The notes below the pieces were generated by a model that was not told the origin of the DNA, searched no databases, and saw only the letters and a program-made list of their open reading frames with translations. Positions 43,101 through 50,835 of a stretch of DNA of 64,000 nucleotides are shown here, one piece after another (the first letter of the stretch is position 1; each line of letters starts with the position of its first letter). The position numbers and the translations under genes are program-made. The stretch lies in contig CP060221.1 in NCBI GenBank assembly GCA_023898405.1, forward strand, positions 1,627,501 through 1,691,500, in the 5' to 3' direction. The DNA comes from Myxococcales bacterium. GTDB taxonomy: Bacteria; Myxococcota; UBA727; JABDBI01.

Positions 43101-45016
43101 GCGCATGTGGGTTTGCTTTTGCATTTGATATGCCCACCTCGAAACTCGCAAATGATTTGATAAATCAGCGTTTTGAAAGGGGGTTTATGGCATATATTGC
43201 TGGTGAAAAAACTTTGCGTTTTCGGCTCAACATGACCACTGGTGAACAAATTATTAATTCTTTATTTAAAAAATTATTTGTAGCATTAGTAGACATGCAA
43301 GAAGGTCATAGTTTTAAAAGAACAGCAGTTCCTATCATCAATGACGAAGATGACCTAGTGCAGCTAGGCGAAGTTGAATTAATTGAACTTACAACTGGTA
43401 ATTTTGATGACCACATCGATGAGATCCATGCAATAGAAAAAAATACCTACGAAGAAGGTAGAAGAGACAGCATGGATAAGTTGAGGGAGTGGCTAAGCTA
43501 CGAATCAAGTCTTGGTCTTTTGGTAAAATGCAAGCATGAAGGTCACAGTTTTGTCGGGGGCTACATTATTGGAGGCCCTCTAGAATACGCAAACATCGAT
43601 GGGCCATTACAAGACTCAATGCGCAATAAAAATAATACATTTTATTCGGCTAATCTTAGTGTGGATCCTCGTGTTAGAGGTCGAGGTTTGGGTAGAATTT
43701 TAAAAAATGAGCAGATACGACGTGTCAAAAAAATGAAAAAAGAAGATGGGCATGAGCGCTATCACTTTTTGACAGGAAGAAATCGTTTGGATCGTGCTCA
43801 AGCCATGACCCATATCAATGAACAGCTTGGCGCTTATTCTGTGGCAATTTATGACAATCAGTACGGTGCCGAAAAAGCCAAAGCTTTGTATTATCGTTTA
43901 CCGCTTAAAAAAAGCGAGCATATATGCGATAGCCTAATGACTGAGCAAACTCTTGATTGCAGCAATACTATTCAGCCAGCTTTTCATAGTATTCCCAAAG
44001 GATTGGAGCGTGATCTTAGAAATAATTATTTCCGTGCTTTTACAGGATCAAAACTAACGCTCTCAAATTGGGCAACGCCCAATCTAATTCGCTATAGCGA
44101 GCTCTTGCGTGCGCTTATGCCAAAACATTTAAAACATAGCTATTTCACTTCGGGACGTGACGAGGTTGTTGATAAGGGACTTAGAAGTATTCGTTATCAT
44201 AGACTCGAAGCAGATATGGTGATCGGTTTTAGTCATCAATGGTTGGGAAATATCACTGCTGCAGCACGATCGCTTAGTCACGATCAAGGACAGAGCAAAC
44301 CTTTCAAATGGTTTGATTGGCCACATGTTGCTCATCCGCAAATTGTTGGCGCTCATGAAAGTTTGAATCAAATCCAACAGATTCTAAAAACTACTCCAAG
44401 CAATAAGATTTTGGCTTTTGTAGTGGAACTCATGGGAGAAAAATCAGCTTTGAGTTTCGATGATGAATTTTTACAAAAACTTGATGATATTCGCAAACAA
44501 ACTTCTATTCCTCTCGTTTTTGTTGAAACAACGTCATCATTGGGACGCTCAGGGAAAACTTTATTTTTAAGCGATAGTTTGTCGGTAAAAGCCAATATGG
44601 TGTGGTGGTATACTGGTGGGCAACTGGGACATGTATTTGTTGATGATAATTATTTCGTTGAAAAACCTCTTACACTTATTTCAACTTGGGATGGCGATGA
44701 GATTTCAATTAATCGTGCATACCATTATTTGTTAGCTGCATCAGAGCGATCACTTAGGCTTATTCAACAATTTTCATCTCAACTTCAGGAATTATTTGAT
44801 AATGAACATCATCGAGGGCAAGGCTGTTGGCATGGAGTGAAGTTCAGAAATATTTCTGCTCACGATGCGCAAAGAAAAGCCAAAGAGCTTTCTGTCCAAT
44901 GTGGAATTGGTTTTGATGACTGGTTGATGGTATGCGCAAGAAGTGATTTTTCATCGGCCCAATTTGAAAAAATTCTTGTTACTCTCAAAGAGATAATTGA
45001 TTGCGACCAAGCTTAG
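40133..45016 (+). CDS. four-domain protein: AstD-like aldehyde dehydrogenase, class III aminotransferase, GNAT and degenerate aminotransferase
   Basis: A 1627-residue chain without stops or frameshifts. Residues 1-480 are an AstD-like succinylglutamate-semialdehyde dehydrogenase: QGVLAVIGPYNFPAHLVNAH, catalytic Glu246 (ALELGGKN), Cys280 (TTGQRCTATS), and the AstD-like end MPFGGVNKSGNQRPAG. Residues 480-640 form a linker. About 645-1055 is a Lat-like aminotransferase: SYGASGAEANEISFD, FEGAFHGRTIMALQAT, IFDEVQTGF and PLP Lys at 925/926 (SLGKKAQLG). About 1080-1265 is GNAT with VDPRVRGRGLGRI (1177-1189). About 1290-1627 resembles a second aminotransferase, but the Lys segment reads WYTGGQLGH (Tyr1493/Thr1494). 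GGGAGG precedes the ATG. Together the first two activities would turn an amino group into a carboxylate in arginine, lysine or ornithine breakdown. Confidence 0.85.
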   Translation: MACKLGQGNVINGSFKEGSIALESKNPSSNYVPVFRTTTDVSHVNEAVEAAKNSMKSWDYIGLEKRIEYLMRLKEVFQKNEAQIAQAISDEMGKIKSEALTEAKSLSARIDLMINHGLERIQDESLYQLRSQTRHHKQGVLAVIGPYNFPAHLVNAHVIPSLLSGNTVVIKPSEICPQVGEIYAQCFLQAQFPKGVVNMVQGDGSIAHKLSIHPHIDGVLFTGSYNTGRKIQEALLDQPHKIIALELGGKNFSVVMDDAHIEQALFEIIQGSFLTTGQRCTATSRVLVQQNIFEQFRALLIDVSKKLKPDTENNQAMFGPLATKQALEKFQRGLIRAKEEGVEVLLESQVLEGGAFVTPSIYQVCGEHPIGGYLSEELFGPNIALESFQNLDQAIVRINQSPYGLSNSLFSIDQSNFEKMYSETKCGVLNFNRSTNGAYGQMPFGGVNKSGNQRPAGIDAVRYTTYPVALTSLAYGESSASSELKKLLNDSALSHTRVNIINTRHEIEKIFELFGINSEAAAQNKLIYLKNSFADFKEFSHEFYIGISKIFADAVVIDEKYLKFNLNFIKNADDCINNLKKYLEEVCAKTGLNISKYKPLKIAIPKDMQIPRSRAMLDRLYQGNFVPKEKKAPVADLYRSRGAYLASVDDEPLILFDAASQIATIGAGFNADTLQNSYDRGDFDGELAQNYDLSNQENDLSDAAYNAVLAKKQLEDFLHHQSDHIFKSVSYGASGAEANEISFDLCRQHGPGGTRIIAFEGAFHGRTIMALQATYNKEKRGPFMFEGFEAHFVPFPKMDDITEQPKVNLDHLRDLSLGIIPQVEDSDSLLDLEIHSLRRVKEEVEHGNICAVIVEPMQCEGGDRYASYRFFNYLRALTRGLKVPLIFDEVQTGFHLGQKFFWHQQFDLKDANGKRDYPDCISLGKKAQLGIVMSVWDNHRDYSPHVIQLKRGLLQAKVITTSMAITTEAQAKKELKRLQENFPDLVQNTRACGFAFAFDMPTSKLANDLINQRFERGFMAYIAGEKTLRFRLNMTTGEQIINSLFKKLFVALVDMQEGHSFKRTAVPIINDEDDLVQLGEVELIELTTGNFDDHIDEIHAIEKNTYEEGRRDSMDKLREWLSYESSLGLLVKCKHEGHSFVGGYIIGGPLEYANIDGPLQDSMRNKNNTFYSANLSVDPRVRGRGLGRILKNEQIRRVKKMKKEDGHERYHFLTGRNRLDRAQAMTHINEQLGAYSVAIYDNQYGAEKAKALYYRLPLKKSEHICDSLMTEQTLDCSNTIQPAFHSIPKGLERDLRNNYFRAFTGSKLTLSNWATPNLIRYSELLRALMPKHLKHSYFTSGRDEVVDKGLRSIRYHRLEADMVIGFSHQWLGNITAAARSLSHDQGQSKPFKWFDWPHVAHPQIVGAHESLNQIQQILKTTPSNKILAFVVELMGEKSALSFDDEFLQKLDDIRKQTSIPLVFVETTSSLGRSGKTLFLSDSLSVKANMVWWYTGGQLGHVFVDDNYFVEKPLTLISTWDGDEISINRAYHYLLAASERSLRLIQQFSSQLQELFDNEHHRGQGCWHGVKFRNISAHDAQRKAKELSVQCGIGFDDWLMVCARSDFSSAQFEKILVTLKEIIDCDQA

Positions 45017-45091
45017 ATATACTTTTGAAAGTAATTTTTTAGCGACCTTAAAAATTATTCTTAGTCACGCTCACTTGTTATACCTGCATTA

Positions 45092-45120
45092 CTTGTCATC
45101 CCCGCGCAGGCGGGGATCCA
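45092..45120. repeat. partial GTCATCCCCGC palindrome
   Basis: CTTGTCATCCCCGCGCAGGCGGGGATCC, similar to the unit at 33497-33528. It supplies the last codons of the gene remnant at 45096-45372. Confidence 0.6.
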
Positions 45121-45375
45121 AAATAGAGCCATACCAAATTCCCAAGTATGGATTTTGATTTTTCATCCACACTAATGCTTAGAGGTGTTTTTCCATCGGG
45201 CTTTACATCATGAATGAGTGTAAGAACTTGTGGAAAGAAACTCCTAATCAAGATTGCGCTATAAAGATATCCTTGGCCATTATCACCAATAAAAATTAGG
45301 TTTTTGTCTGGATTTAAAAAATAAGAATATAAAAATCCCAAAAATTTATTTACTGCCCATGAGGCATAATTGTCA
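45096..45375 (-). pseudogene. remnant of an APP1-like (DUF2183-type) protein
   Basis: An open frame on the minus strand reads NDNYASWAVNKFLGFLYSYF, then LNPDKNLIFIGDNGQGYLYS and SFFPQVLTLIHDVKPDG. The 'FIGDNGQG' followed by 'FPQVL---IHDV' is reminiscent of the C-terminal part of APP1-type phosphatases ('F-LIGDSG--D---Y...FP-R--AIYIRDV'). There is no start codon with a ribosome site, and the frame begins in the end of the upstream FAD gene. The frame ends in a GC palindrome. It therefore looks truncated at both ends. The family call is tentative. Confidence 0.5.
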
Positions 45376-45385
45376 TTGAAAAAAC

Positions 45386-46699
45386 CTATTTTTTTGCAAA
45401 ATTGAGAAGTTTTTCTTTGAGTTCATTCATTCCGATTGGAGATTGAGCGATGAATTTATTTTTGATGAATAGAATATCTGGTTTTTTGTGGTTTTTTTCC
45501 CATAAAAAAATAAATGCTTTTATGCGTTGGTTTTTTAATATCACCCGAAAATAATGGTGGGGCGAAACATCAATAAATGAATTATTATCAAATTTATTTT
45601 CTCGAACAGATCCCGCTGTAAAAATGCTCAATTCAAAAAAAGATGAAGCATAGGATGGAGGATTAAGAGTATAAGATTTCTTTTGCCCAAGCATGTTATG
45701 TGCGGCTACAATTCCTTGCTCTTTAGCTGCAAGCCATTTGCTGCTTTGAATATATTCTTTGCTTAATGGATCAATAAAACTTGCAACGTCGCCGGCAGCA
45801 AAAATATGTGGATCGCTGGTGTTGAGATAAGTATCAGTCTTGATGCCATTATTTTTTGTAAGCGCTAGACCTGCGGCTTTAGCAAGTTCACTATTGGGGC
45901 GATTTCCAATGGCAAATATGACGAGATCTGTTTCAATTATGCTCCCATCGCTCATCTTCACTTTAAGACCATCGTTGACGTGGCGAAAGATATTCTCAAT
46001 TTGACCATCATTAATCAAATTAATTCCTTTGGCCAAAGCACGTTGCATAATAAATTTATCAGCACGACTATCGCTCTTTGTACCTAGAAATCTATTGTTG
46101 CGCGCGAGTAAGCTTATGGTGAGAGGAGGTTTTATGTGAGAGAGTGCATCGGCAAGCTCAAGTGATCGTAAACCTGTACCAACGATCAACACCCGTTTTT
46201 TTGTGCTGATAATTTTTGAAATAGCTCGAACATCTCCTTGAGAGTTAAAGTGCACAACATTTGGCAATAAAAACACGTGTTCAAGGTGAGCAGGAGCTAA
46301 TGGGTGAGTTCCTGTAGTGATAAGAAGTTTGTCGTAATTAATTTCTTGTTTGTTTGCCAATATAATTTTTTTTTGCGCTCTGTTTATAGCGATAACTTTG
46401 CCATCAAAAAAAATTTTTTCTTTTGATATCGGCGGGAGCATTTCTATATCAGAGGAAGTTTTCTTTCCGCTCACAAGTGCTGCAAGTGAAGTTCTTTTGT
46501 AGCTTTGATCTGCATCCTGATCGATGCAGGTGATAACGGAATCTGGAGCAAGTTTCTCAAGCTCTTTTACGGCAAAATAGCCAGCAGAAGAGCACCCAAT
46601 CACTATAAAATGTTGTCCTCGATGAATAGGTTGTTGCTTTATGGAAAAACAAGCAACAAGCATAGAGGCTAAAATAAAGATGAGCGATAATTTTTTCAC
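45386..46699 (-). CDS. lipoprotein FAD/NAD(P)-dependent oxidoreductase
   Basis: A pyridine-nucleotide disulfide oxidoreductase-fold flavoprotein, of the ferredoxin/rubredoxin reductase or CoA-disulfide reductase type. The N-terminal FAD motif is HFIVIGCSSAGYFAVKELEK; the NAD(P) site is KRVLIVGTGLRSLELADAL; the second FAD site is SDPHIFAAGDVASF. In front of it stands a lipoprotein signal (MKKLSLIFILASMLVAC, lipobox Val-Ala-Cys17). GTG 46699 is eight bases behind GGAAAG and gives this signal directly, so I chose it. Sec-exported FAD enzymes are unusual, since flavin is normally bound in the cytoplasm. It is the last gene of folD-gcvT-gcvH, 45 bases after gcvH. The substrate is unknown. Confidence 0.85.
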   Translation of the reverse strand: MKKLSLIFILASMLVACFSIKQQPIHRGQHFIVIGCSSAGYFAVKELEKLAPDSVITCIDQDADQSYKRTSLAALVSGKKTSSDIEMLPPISKEKIFFDGKVIAINRAQKKIILANKQEINYDKLLITTGTHPLAPAHLEHVFLLPNVVHFNSQGDVRAISKIISTKKRVLIVGTGLRSLELADALSHIKPPLTISLLARNNRFLGTKSDSRADKFIMQRALAKGINLINDGQIENIFRHVNDGLKVKMSDGSIIETDLVIFAIGNRPNSELAKAAGLALTKNNGIKTDTYLNTSDPHIFAAGDVASFIDPLSKEYIQSSKWLAAKEQGIVAAHNMLGQKKSYTLNPPSYASSFFELSIFTAGSVRENKFDNNSFIDVSPHHYFRVILKNQRIKAFIFLWEKNHKKPDILFIKNKFIAQSPIGMNELKEKLLNFAKK

Positions 46700-46744
46700 G
46701 ATCACTGCTTTCCGTTGGGAAACTGTTTTGAAAATGCTTAAAAA

Positions 46745-47140
46745 TTATTTAGCTTCTTTTTCAAGCAGTTCTTCGTAAGCCTTGCTATTAAGCAATTTTT
46801 TGCTTTGACTTGGATCATGTAGTTTAATTTTTAACATCCATCCTTCGCCATAAGGGTCTCTATTGATCTGTTCGGGCGTATCGATAATCGTGTGATTGAC
46901 AGCCAGTACTGTTCCAGAGAGTGGAGCAAAAATATCGCTCACAGCTTTAACACTTTCAACAACTCCGATAGCTTTTCCTTGGTCAATTTCTTTTCCGCAG
47001 TCAGGCAGTTCTACATACACTACATCGCCCAAGCAACTTTGAGCATAGTCACTGATTCCAAAGATTGCTTCATCACCTTGAATTTTTACCCATTCATGCT
47101 CTTCGCTAAAAAGCCGATCATCAGGAATTATTTTTGTCAT
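46745..47140 (-). CDS. gcvH: glycine cleavage system H protein
   Basis: The lipoyl carrier of the glycine cleavage complex. It is recognised from LFSEEHEWVKIQGDEAIFG, then ISDYAQSCLGDVVYVELPD and the lipoylated Lys in VVESVKAVSDIFAPLSG, followed by NRDPYGEGWMLKIK. ATG 47140 is six bases behind AGGAG (TAGGAGCACGCATG) and is preferred to the longer frame from 47155. The Shine-Dalgarno overlaps the stop of gcvT, so translation is coupled. No gcvP is in the window, so the P protein must be encoded elsewhere. Confidence 0.95.
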   Translation of the reverse strand: MTKIIPDDRLFSEEHEWVKIQGDEAIFGISDYAQSCLGDVVYVELPDCGKEIDQGKAIGVVESVKAVSDIFAPLSGTVLAVNHTIIDTPEQINRDPYGEGWMLKIKLHDPSQSKKLLNSKAYEELLEKEAK

Positions 47141-47151
47141 GCGTGCTCCTA

Positions 47152-48219
47152 TCAACTAATAAATTTTGTTTTGGCCACAGAGGCTTTGCTAAGACGACCG
47201 CGGATATCAATGTAAATTTCATCACCATTTTTTAAGTCTGTAGCTGTACAAAAGGCAAGACCAATGGCTTGGGTTTGGCTTGGAGGCCATGTGCCAGAGC
47301 TGACTTTTCCAATCTGGTTTTGATGTTTATCAAAAATTTTAAAGCCAGCTCGTGCAATTCCTCGCTCATTGAGACGAAAGCCAAATAATTTTTTTTGCAG
47401 TCCCTGCGTTTTTTGTAATATCAGTGCATCTTTGCCAATAAATTTTTTAGAAAAATCAACAGCAAAAGAAAGGCGCGCTTCAAGCGGCGTTGTATTCTCA
47501 TCCATGTCCGATCCATGAAGGAGCATGCCAGCTTCAAGTCGCAAAGAATCACGTGCGGCAAGTCCACATGGGCGTACTGAATGGTTTAAAAATATATTCC
47601 AAAGATCCTGTGCATTATCATTGGCAACAAAGATTTCTACGCCATCTTCACCCGTGTATCCAGTGCGCGCGATCAGTACTGCCATAGAGGAAATATTTAT
47701 TTGAGAAAAATGAAAGCGATCGGGGAGTGGTCCATCGCAGAGATGTTGCAGGATCTCTATGCTTTTTGGACCTTGCAGTGCTATTTGAGCATAGCGATCG
47801 GAAGCATTTTCAAGATTAAGGTCAAAATCTGAGCTCATGCCCTTGAGCCATTTCCAATCATTATCAATATTAGCGGCATTGACGCAGAGCAAAAAATTAG
47901 TCGGTGAAATTTTATAGACGATAAGATCGTCGATTATGCCTCCGTTGATGTTGAGCATCAACGAGTAATGAGCCTGGTTGTTTTTAAGTTTTTCAACATT
48001 ATTTGACAGGGTGTAGTTTAAAAATTTTTCGGCTTCATTTCCGCTAACAAAAAATTCTCCCATGTGGCTTACATCAAACATACCGACGTGATTTCTTACC
48101 GCCAGGTGCTCTTCTTTTTCACTTTGGTAACGCACTGGTAATAAAGTTTGAGCAAACTCTACCATGTGAGCACCGCATTTTTGGTGACAATTATAAAGAG
48201 GAGTTTTTTTTGCTGTCAT
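47152..48219 (-). CDS. gcvT: glycine cleavage T protein (aminomethyltransferase)
   Basis: It releases ammonia from the aminomethyl-lipoyl H protein and makes methylene-tetrahydrofolate. Features are KTPLYNCHQKCGAHMVEF, VGMFDVSHMGEFFVSG, YSLMLNINGGIIDDLIVYKI, LQGPKSIEILQHL, ARTGYTGEDGVEIFV, CGLAARDSLRLEAGMLLHGSD and IGLAFC. Length 355 is usual. ATGA overlap with the folD stop indicates coupling. folD, just upstream, uses the methylene-tetrahydrofolate produced here, so the operon links glycine breakdown to one-carbon flux. Confidence 0.96.
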   Translation of the reverse strand: MTAKKTPLYNCHQKCGAHMVEFAQTLLPVRYQSEKEEHLAVRNHVGMFDVSHMGEFFVSGNEAEKFLNYTLSNNVEKLKNNQAHYSLMLNINGGIIDDLIVYKISPTNFLLCVNAANIDNDWKWLKGMSSDFDLNLENASDRYAQIALQGPKSIEILQHLCDGPLPDRFHFSQINISSMAVLIARTGYTGEDGVEIFVANDNAQDLWNIFLNHSVRPCGLAARDSLRLEAGMLLHGSDMDENTTPLEARLSFAVDFSKKFIGKDALILQKTQGLQKKLFGFRLNERGIARAGFKIFDKHQNQIGKVSSGTWPPSQTQAIGLAFCTATDLKNGDEIYIDIRGRLSKASVAKTKFIS

Positions 48220-49064
48220 GAAAATTTTCCTGCAAATTTATCCCACGTATTGTTAAGCAGCATAGCAATGGTGAGAGGTCCAACGCCACCTGGGACAGGG
48301 CTGATGTATGAAGCAATATTTTTAACCACATCAAAATCAACATCGCCGCACAATTTGTTGTGCTCATCTCGGTTGATGCCAACATCAATAACAATGGCGT
48401 CCTTCTTAATATGATGTTCATTGAGCAGTTTTGCTTTTCCTACTGCAGCGATCACAATATCTGCTTGTCTGGTGAAGTGCGAAAGAGGATCGGTTTTAGA
48501 ATGGCATACTGTGACTGTTGCATCTTTTTGCAATAAGAGTTGCGCCATAGGCTTGCCAACGATGGTACTGCGTCCCACAACTACAGCATGTTTTCCAGAT
48601 AAATTGCAGTTGATGCTTTTAAGCATGTGCATGACACCTAAAGGGGTACAAGCAATGCTGGATTTAACTCCACTCATGAGGTGTCCTAAGTTCATGGGGT
48701 GAAATCCATCGACATCTTTTTGAGGATCAATTGTTTCTATAATTTTTTGTGCGGATATTTGGGGAGGGAGGGGCATCTGAACCAAAATTCCGTCTACATG
48801 TTCATCAGTATTTAATTTATCGATCAAAGCGAGCAATTCATGCTCGGAAGTGTTTTGATCAAGTTGGTGATGAAAACTGCTAATTCCGGCTCGTTGGGCA
48901 GCCCTAATTTTATTTCGAATATAAATTTTCGATGCTGGATTTTCTCCCACCAAAACAGAAGCCAAGCCAGGAGAGCGATGAAATCCTGCACTCAATTGAG
49001 AAGCAATGGTGGTGATGATGGTATCAGCGAGAGCTTTTCCATTGATCACGTGAGCGGTAGTCAT
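48216..49064 (-). CDS. folD: bifunctional FolD: methylene-THF dehydrogenase / methenyl-THF cyclohydrolase
   Basis: It interconverts methylene-, methenyl- and formyl-tetrahydrofolate with NADP. Signatures are LASVLVGENPASKIYIRNKI (with the catalytic 'YIRNK' form of the usual Y-x-x-x-K), DGILVQMPLPPQISAQKII, DVDGFHPMNLGHLM, ACTPLGVMHMLK, GRSTIVGKPMAQLLLQKDATVT and SPVPGGVGPLTIAMLL. ATG 49064 lies behind AGGGGTGCTC; the longer frame (49094) has no ribosome site. It leads the folD-gcvT-gcvH-FAD lipoprotein operon and is divergent from guaA. Formyl-THF made here feeds purN, also in the window. Confidence 0.96.
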   Translation of the reverse strand: MTTAHVINGKALADTIITTIASQLSAGFHRSPGLASVLVGENPASKIYIRNKIRAAQRAGISSFHHQLDQNTSEHELLALIDKLNTDEHVDGILVQMPLPPQISAQKIIETIDPQKDVDGFHPMNLGHLMSGVKSSIACTPLGVMHMLKSINCNLSGKHAVVVGRSTIVGKPMAQLLLQKDATVTVCHSKTDPLSHFTRQADIVIAAVGKAKLLNEHHIKKDAIVIDVGINRDEHNKLCGDVDFDVVKNIASYISPVPGGVGPLTIAMLLNNTWDKFAGKFS

Positions 49065-49114
49065 GAGCACCCCTTGGCTATGAAAAGCTAACAATAAAAT
49101 TTCTTGATGCCTTC

Positions 49115-49170
49115 AGAGCGATTTAAAAAACCCAGAAATAATACTAAACTTGAACTTTTTAAAACGCTCT
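49115..49170. repeat. 56-base inverted-repeat element between folD and guaA
   Basis: AGAGCGATTTAAAAAA (49115-49130) faces CTTTTTAAAACGCTCT (49155-49170). The right arm with AAACTTGAA matches, inverted, the copies at 1511 and 11951. It may be a miniature element or a shared hairpin. Confidence 0.55.
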
Positions 49171-49274
49171 TCATGACATAGTCATCCTTTGAGTGGAATG
49201 ATCAATACGGCAAGAGAACACTCTTGCTATTTTTTTGTAAGACGGTTAGCTCAGCTAAAAAAGTGAGAATGATT

Positions 49275-50822
49275 ATGTCATCGAATAGTTATGTAGCTGT
49301 AATTGATTGTGGTTCTCAAACAACCAAGCTCATTGCTAGGCGTGTTCGAGAACTTGGAGTTTTTTCAAGAATTTTTATGCCGTCTATCAGCGCAGATGAA
49401 CTCATGAAAGATCGTCCATCTGCCATTATTTTGTCTGGTGGTCCTGAATCTGTGCTTGATAAAAATTCGCTCGATGTTGACGACGATATTTTTAAGCTTG
49501 GCATTCCAATTTTGGGTATTTGCTATGGTATGCAGCTTATGATCAAACATCTTGGGGGTGAGCTTGAAAGATCTCCTCATCGGGAATTTGGTCAAAGAAT
49601 GATCAGCATCGATAACAGCAGTCTTTTATTCGATGCGCTCACATCGCCATTGAAAGTGTGGATGTCGCACTCCGATCAGACGAAAATTTGTCCATCGGAA
49701 CTAAGAACCGTCGCATCGAGCGATAGCTGTTTGCAAGCTGCGGTTGAATATCCTGCCAAAAAAATGTTTGGTGTGCAATTTCACCCTGAAGTAAGCCATA
49801 CCTCTTGCGGCACAACTATTTTGGCAAATTTTTTGTTTAAAGTTGCCAAAGTGGATAAGAGTTTTGATTTAAAAGATTTCTTGGCTGAGCAGATCCAATC
49901 AATTAAATCTCAAGTTGGATCAGGCCGAGTGATCATGGGTTTATCGGGCGGTGTTGATTCTATGGTGGCGGCGTTTTTGATTCATCAGGCCATCAATGAT
50001 CAATTGTTGTGCGTCTATGTGAACCATGGTTTGCATAGAGCCAACGAAATCGAGATAACCAAGAAAGCTTTCTTTCAAGTTTTTAAAAAAGAATTGTTAG
50101 TGGTAAATGCCCAAGAACAATTTTTCGAAGCACTAGCAGGAGTAACGGATCCTGAGAAAAAGCGTCGTGAAATTGGTCGAGTATTTGTTGAAGCCTTTGA
50201 GAGTGAAGCGAAGAATTTTAAGGCGCAATTCTTGGGACAGGGGACTCTTTACCCAGATGTAATAGAATCTCCTAAAAGTAAATCAGGCAAATCTCATGGC
50301 ATTAAAAGTCATCATAATGTGGGCGGATTACCTGAACATATGAATTTAGGATTGGTTGAGCCTTTGCGAGAACTTTTTAAAGACGAAGTAAGAGCATTAG
50401 GAAAGCTTTTAGGTATCAGCAATGAAGTATTGATGCGTCAGCCGTTTCCAGGTCCAGGTTTGGCCGTTCGTGTGCCAGGAGAGGTGACAAGAGAACGGGT
50501 TGAACTTGTGCGCAGGGCTGATGCAATTGTTTGTGAAGAAATGAAAAATATCGCTGAGGTTTACAACAAAAAAATTTGGCAAAGCTTTGCTATTTTATTG
50601 CCTGTAAAAAGTGTCGGCGTGATGGGAGATGCTCGGGTTTATGGCGAAAGCATTGTTATACGTTGCGTGGAAAGTGAAGATGCCATGACTGCTGACTGGT
50701 CAAAACTTCCCTATGAGGTTTTAGAAAAAATATCGAGCAGAATCACCAACGAGGTGGTAGGTATCAGTCGCGTGCTCTACGACATTACACAAAAACCACC
50801 AGGCACCATTGAGTGGGAGTGA
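49275..50822 (+). CDS. guaA: GMP synthase (glutamine-hydrolysing)
   Basis: It converts XMP to GMP using glutamine and ATP. The N-terminal class I glutaminase has ILGICYGMQLMIKHLGGEL with the catalytic Cys, and FGVQFHPEVSHTSCG with His and Glu. The ATP-pyrophosphatase domain shows VIMGLSGGVDSMVAAFL, and the C-terminal dimerisation domain ends in TQKPPGTIEWE. The usual opening 'DFGSQYTQLIARRVRE' is DCGSQTTKLIARRVRE here. The frame begins at 49224, but ATG 49275 (MSSNSYVAVIDCGSQ) is the sensible start. It is convergent with the EamA transporter gene and divergent from folD. Confidence 0.97.
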   Translation: MSSNSYVAVIDCGSQTTKLIARRVRELGVFSRIFMPSISADELMKDRPSAIILSGGPESVLDKNSLDVDDDIFKLGIPILGICYGMQLMIKHLGGELERSPHREFGQRMISIDNSSLLFDALTSPLKVWMSHSDQTKICPSELRTVASSDSCLQAAVEYPAKKMFGVQFHPEVSHTSCGTTILANFLFKVAKVDKSFDLKDFLAEQIQSIKSQVGSGRVIMGLSGGVDSMVAAFLIHQAINDQLLCVYVNHGLHRANEIEITKKAFFQVFKKELLVVNAQEQFFEALAGVTDPEKKRREIGRVFVEAFESEAKNFKAQFLGQGTLYPDVIESPKSKSGKSHGIKSHHNVGGLPEHMNLGLVEPLRELFKDEVRALGKLLGISNEVLMRQPFPGPGLAVRVPGEVTRERVELVRRADAIVCEEMKNIAEVYNKKIWQSFAILLPVKSVGVMGDARVYGESIVIRCVESEDAMTADWSKLPYEVLEKISSRITNEVVGISRVLYDITQKPPGTIEWE

Positions 50823-50835
50823 GCATGAAATCAGC

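Noticed and set aside
49065..49274. Glycine riboswitch upstream of folD-gcvT-gcvH
   Set aside because: The interval is short and holds an inverted-repeat element; the conserved glycine-aptamer core is not seen.
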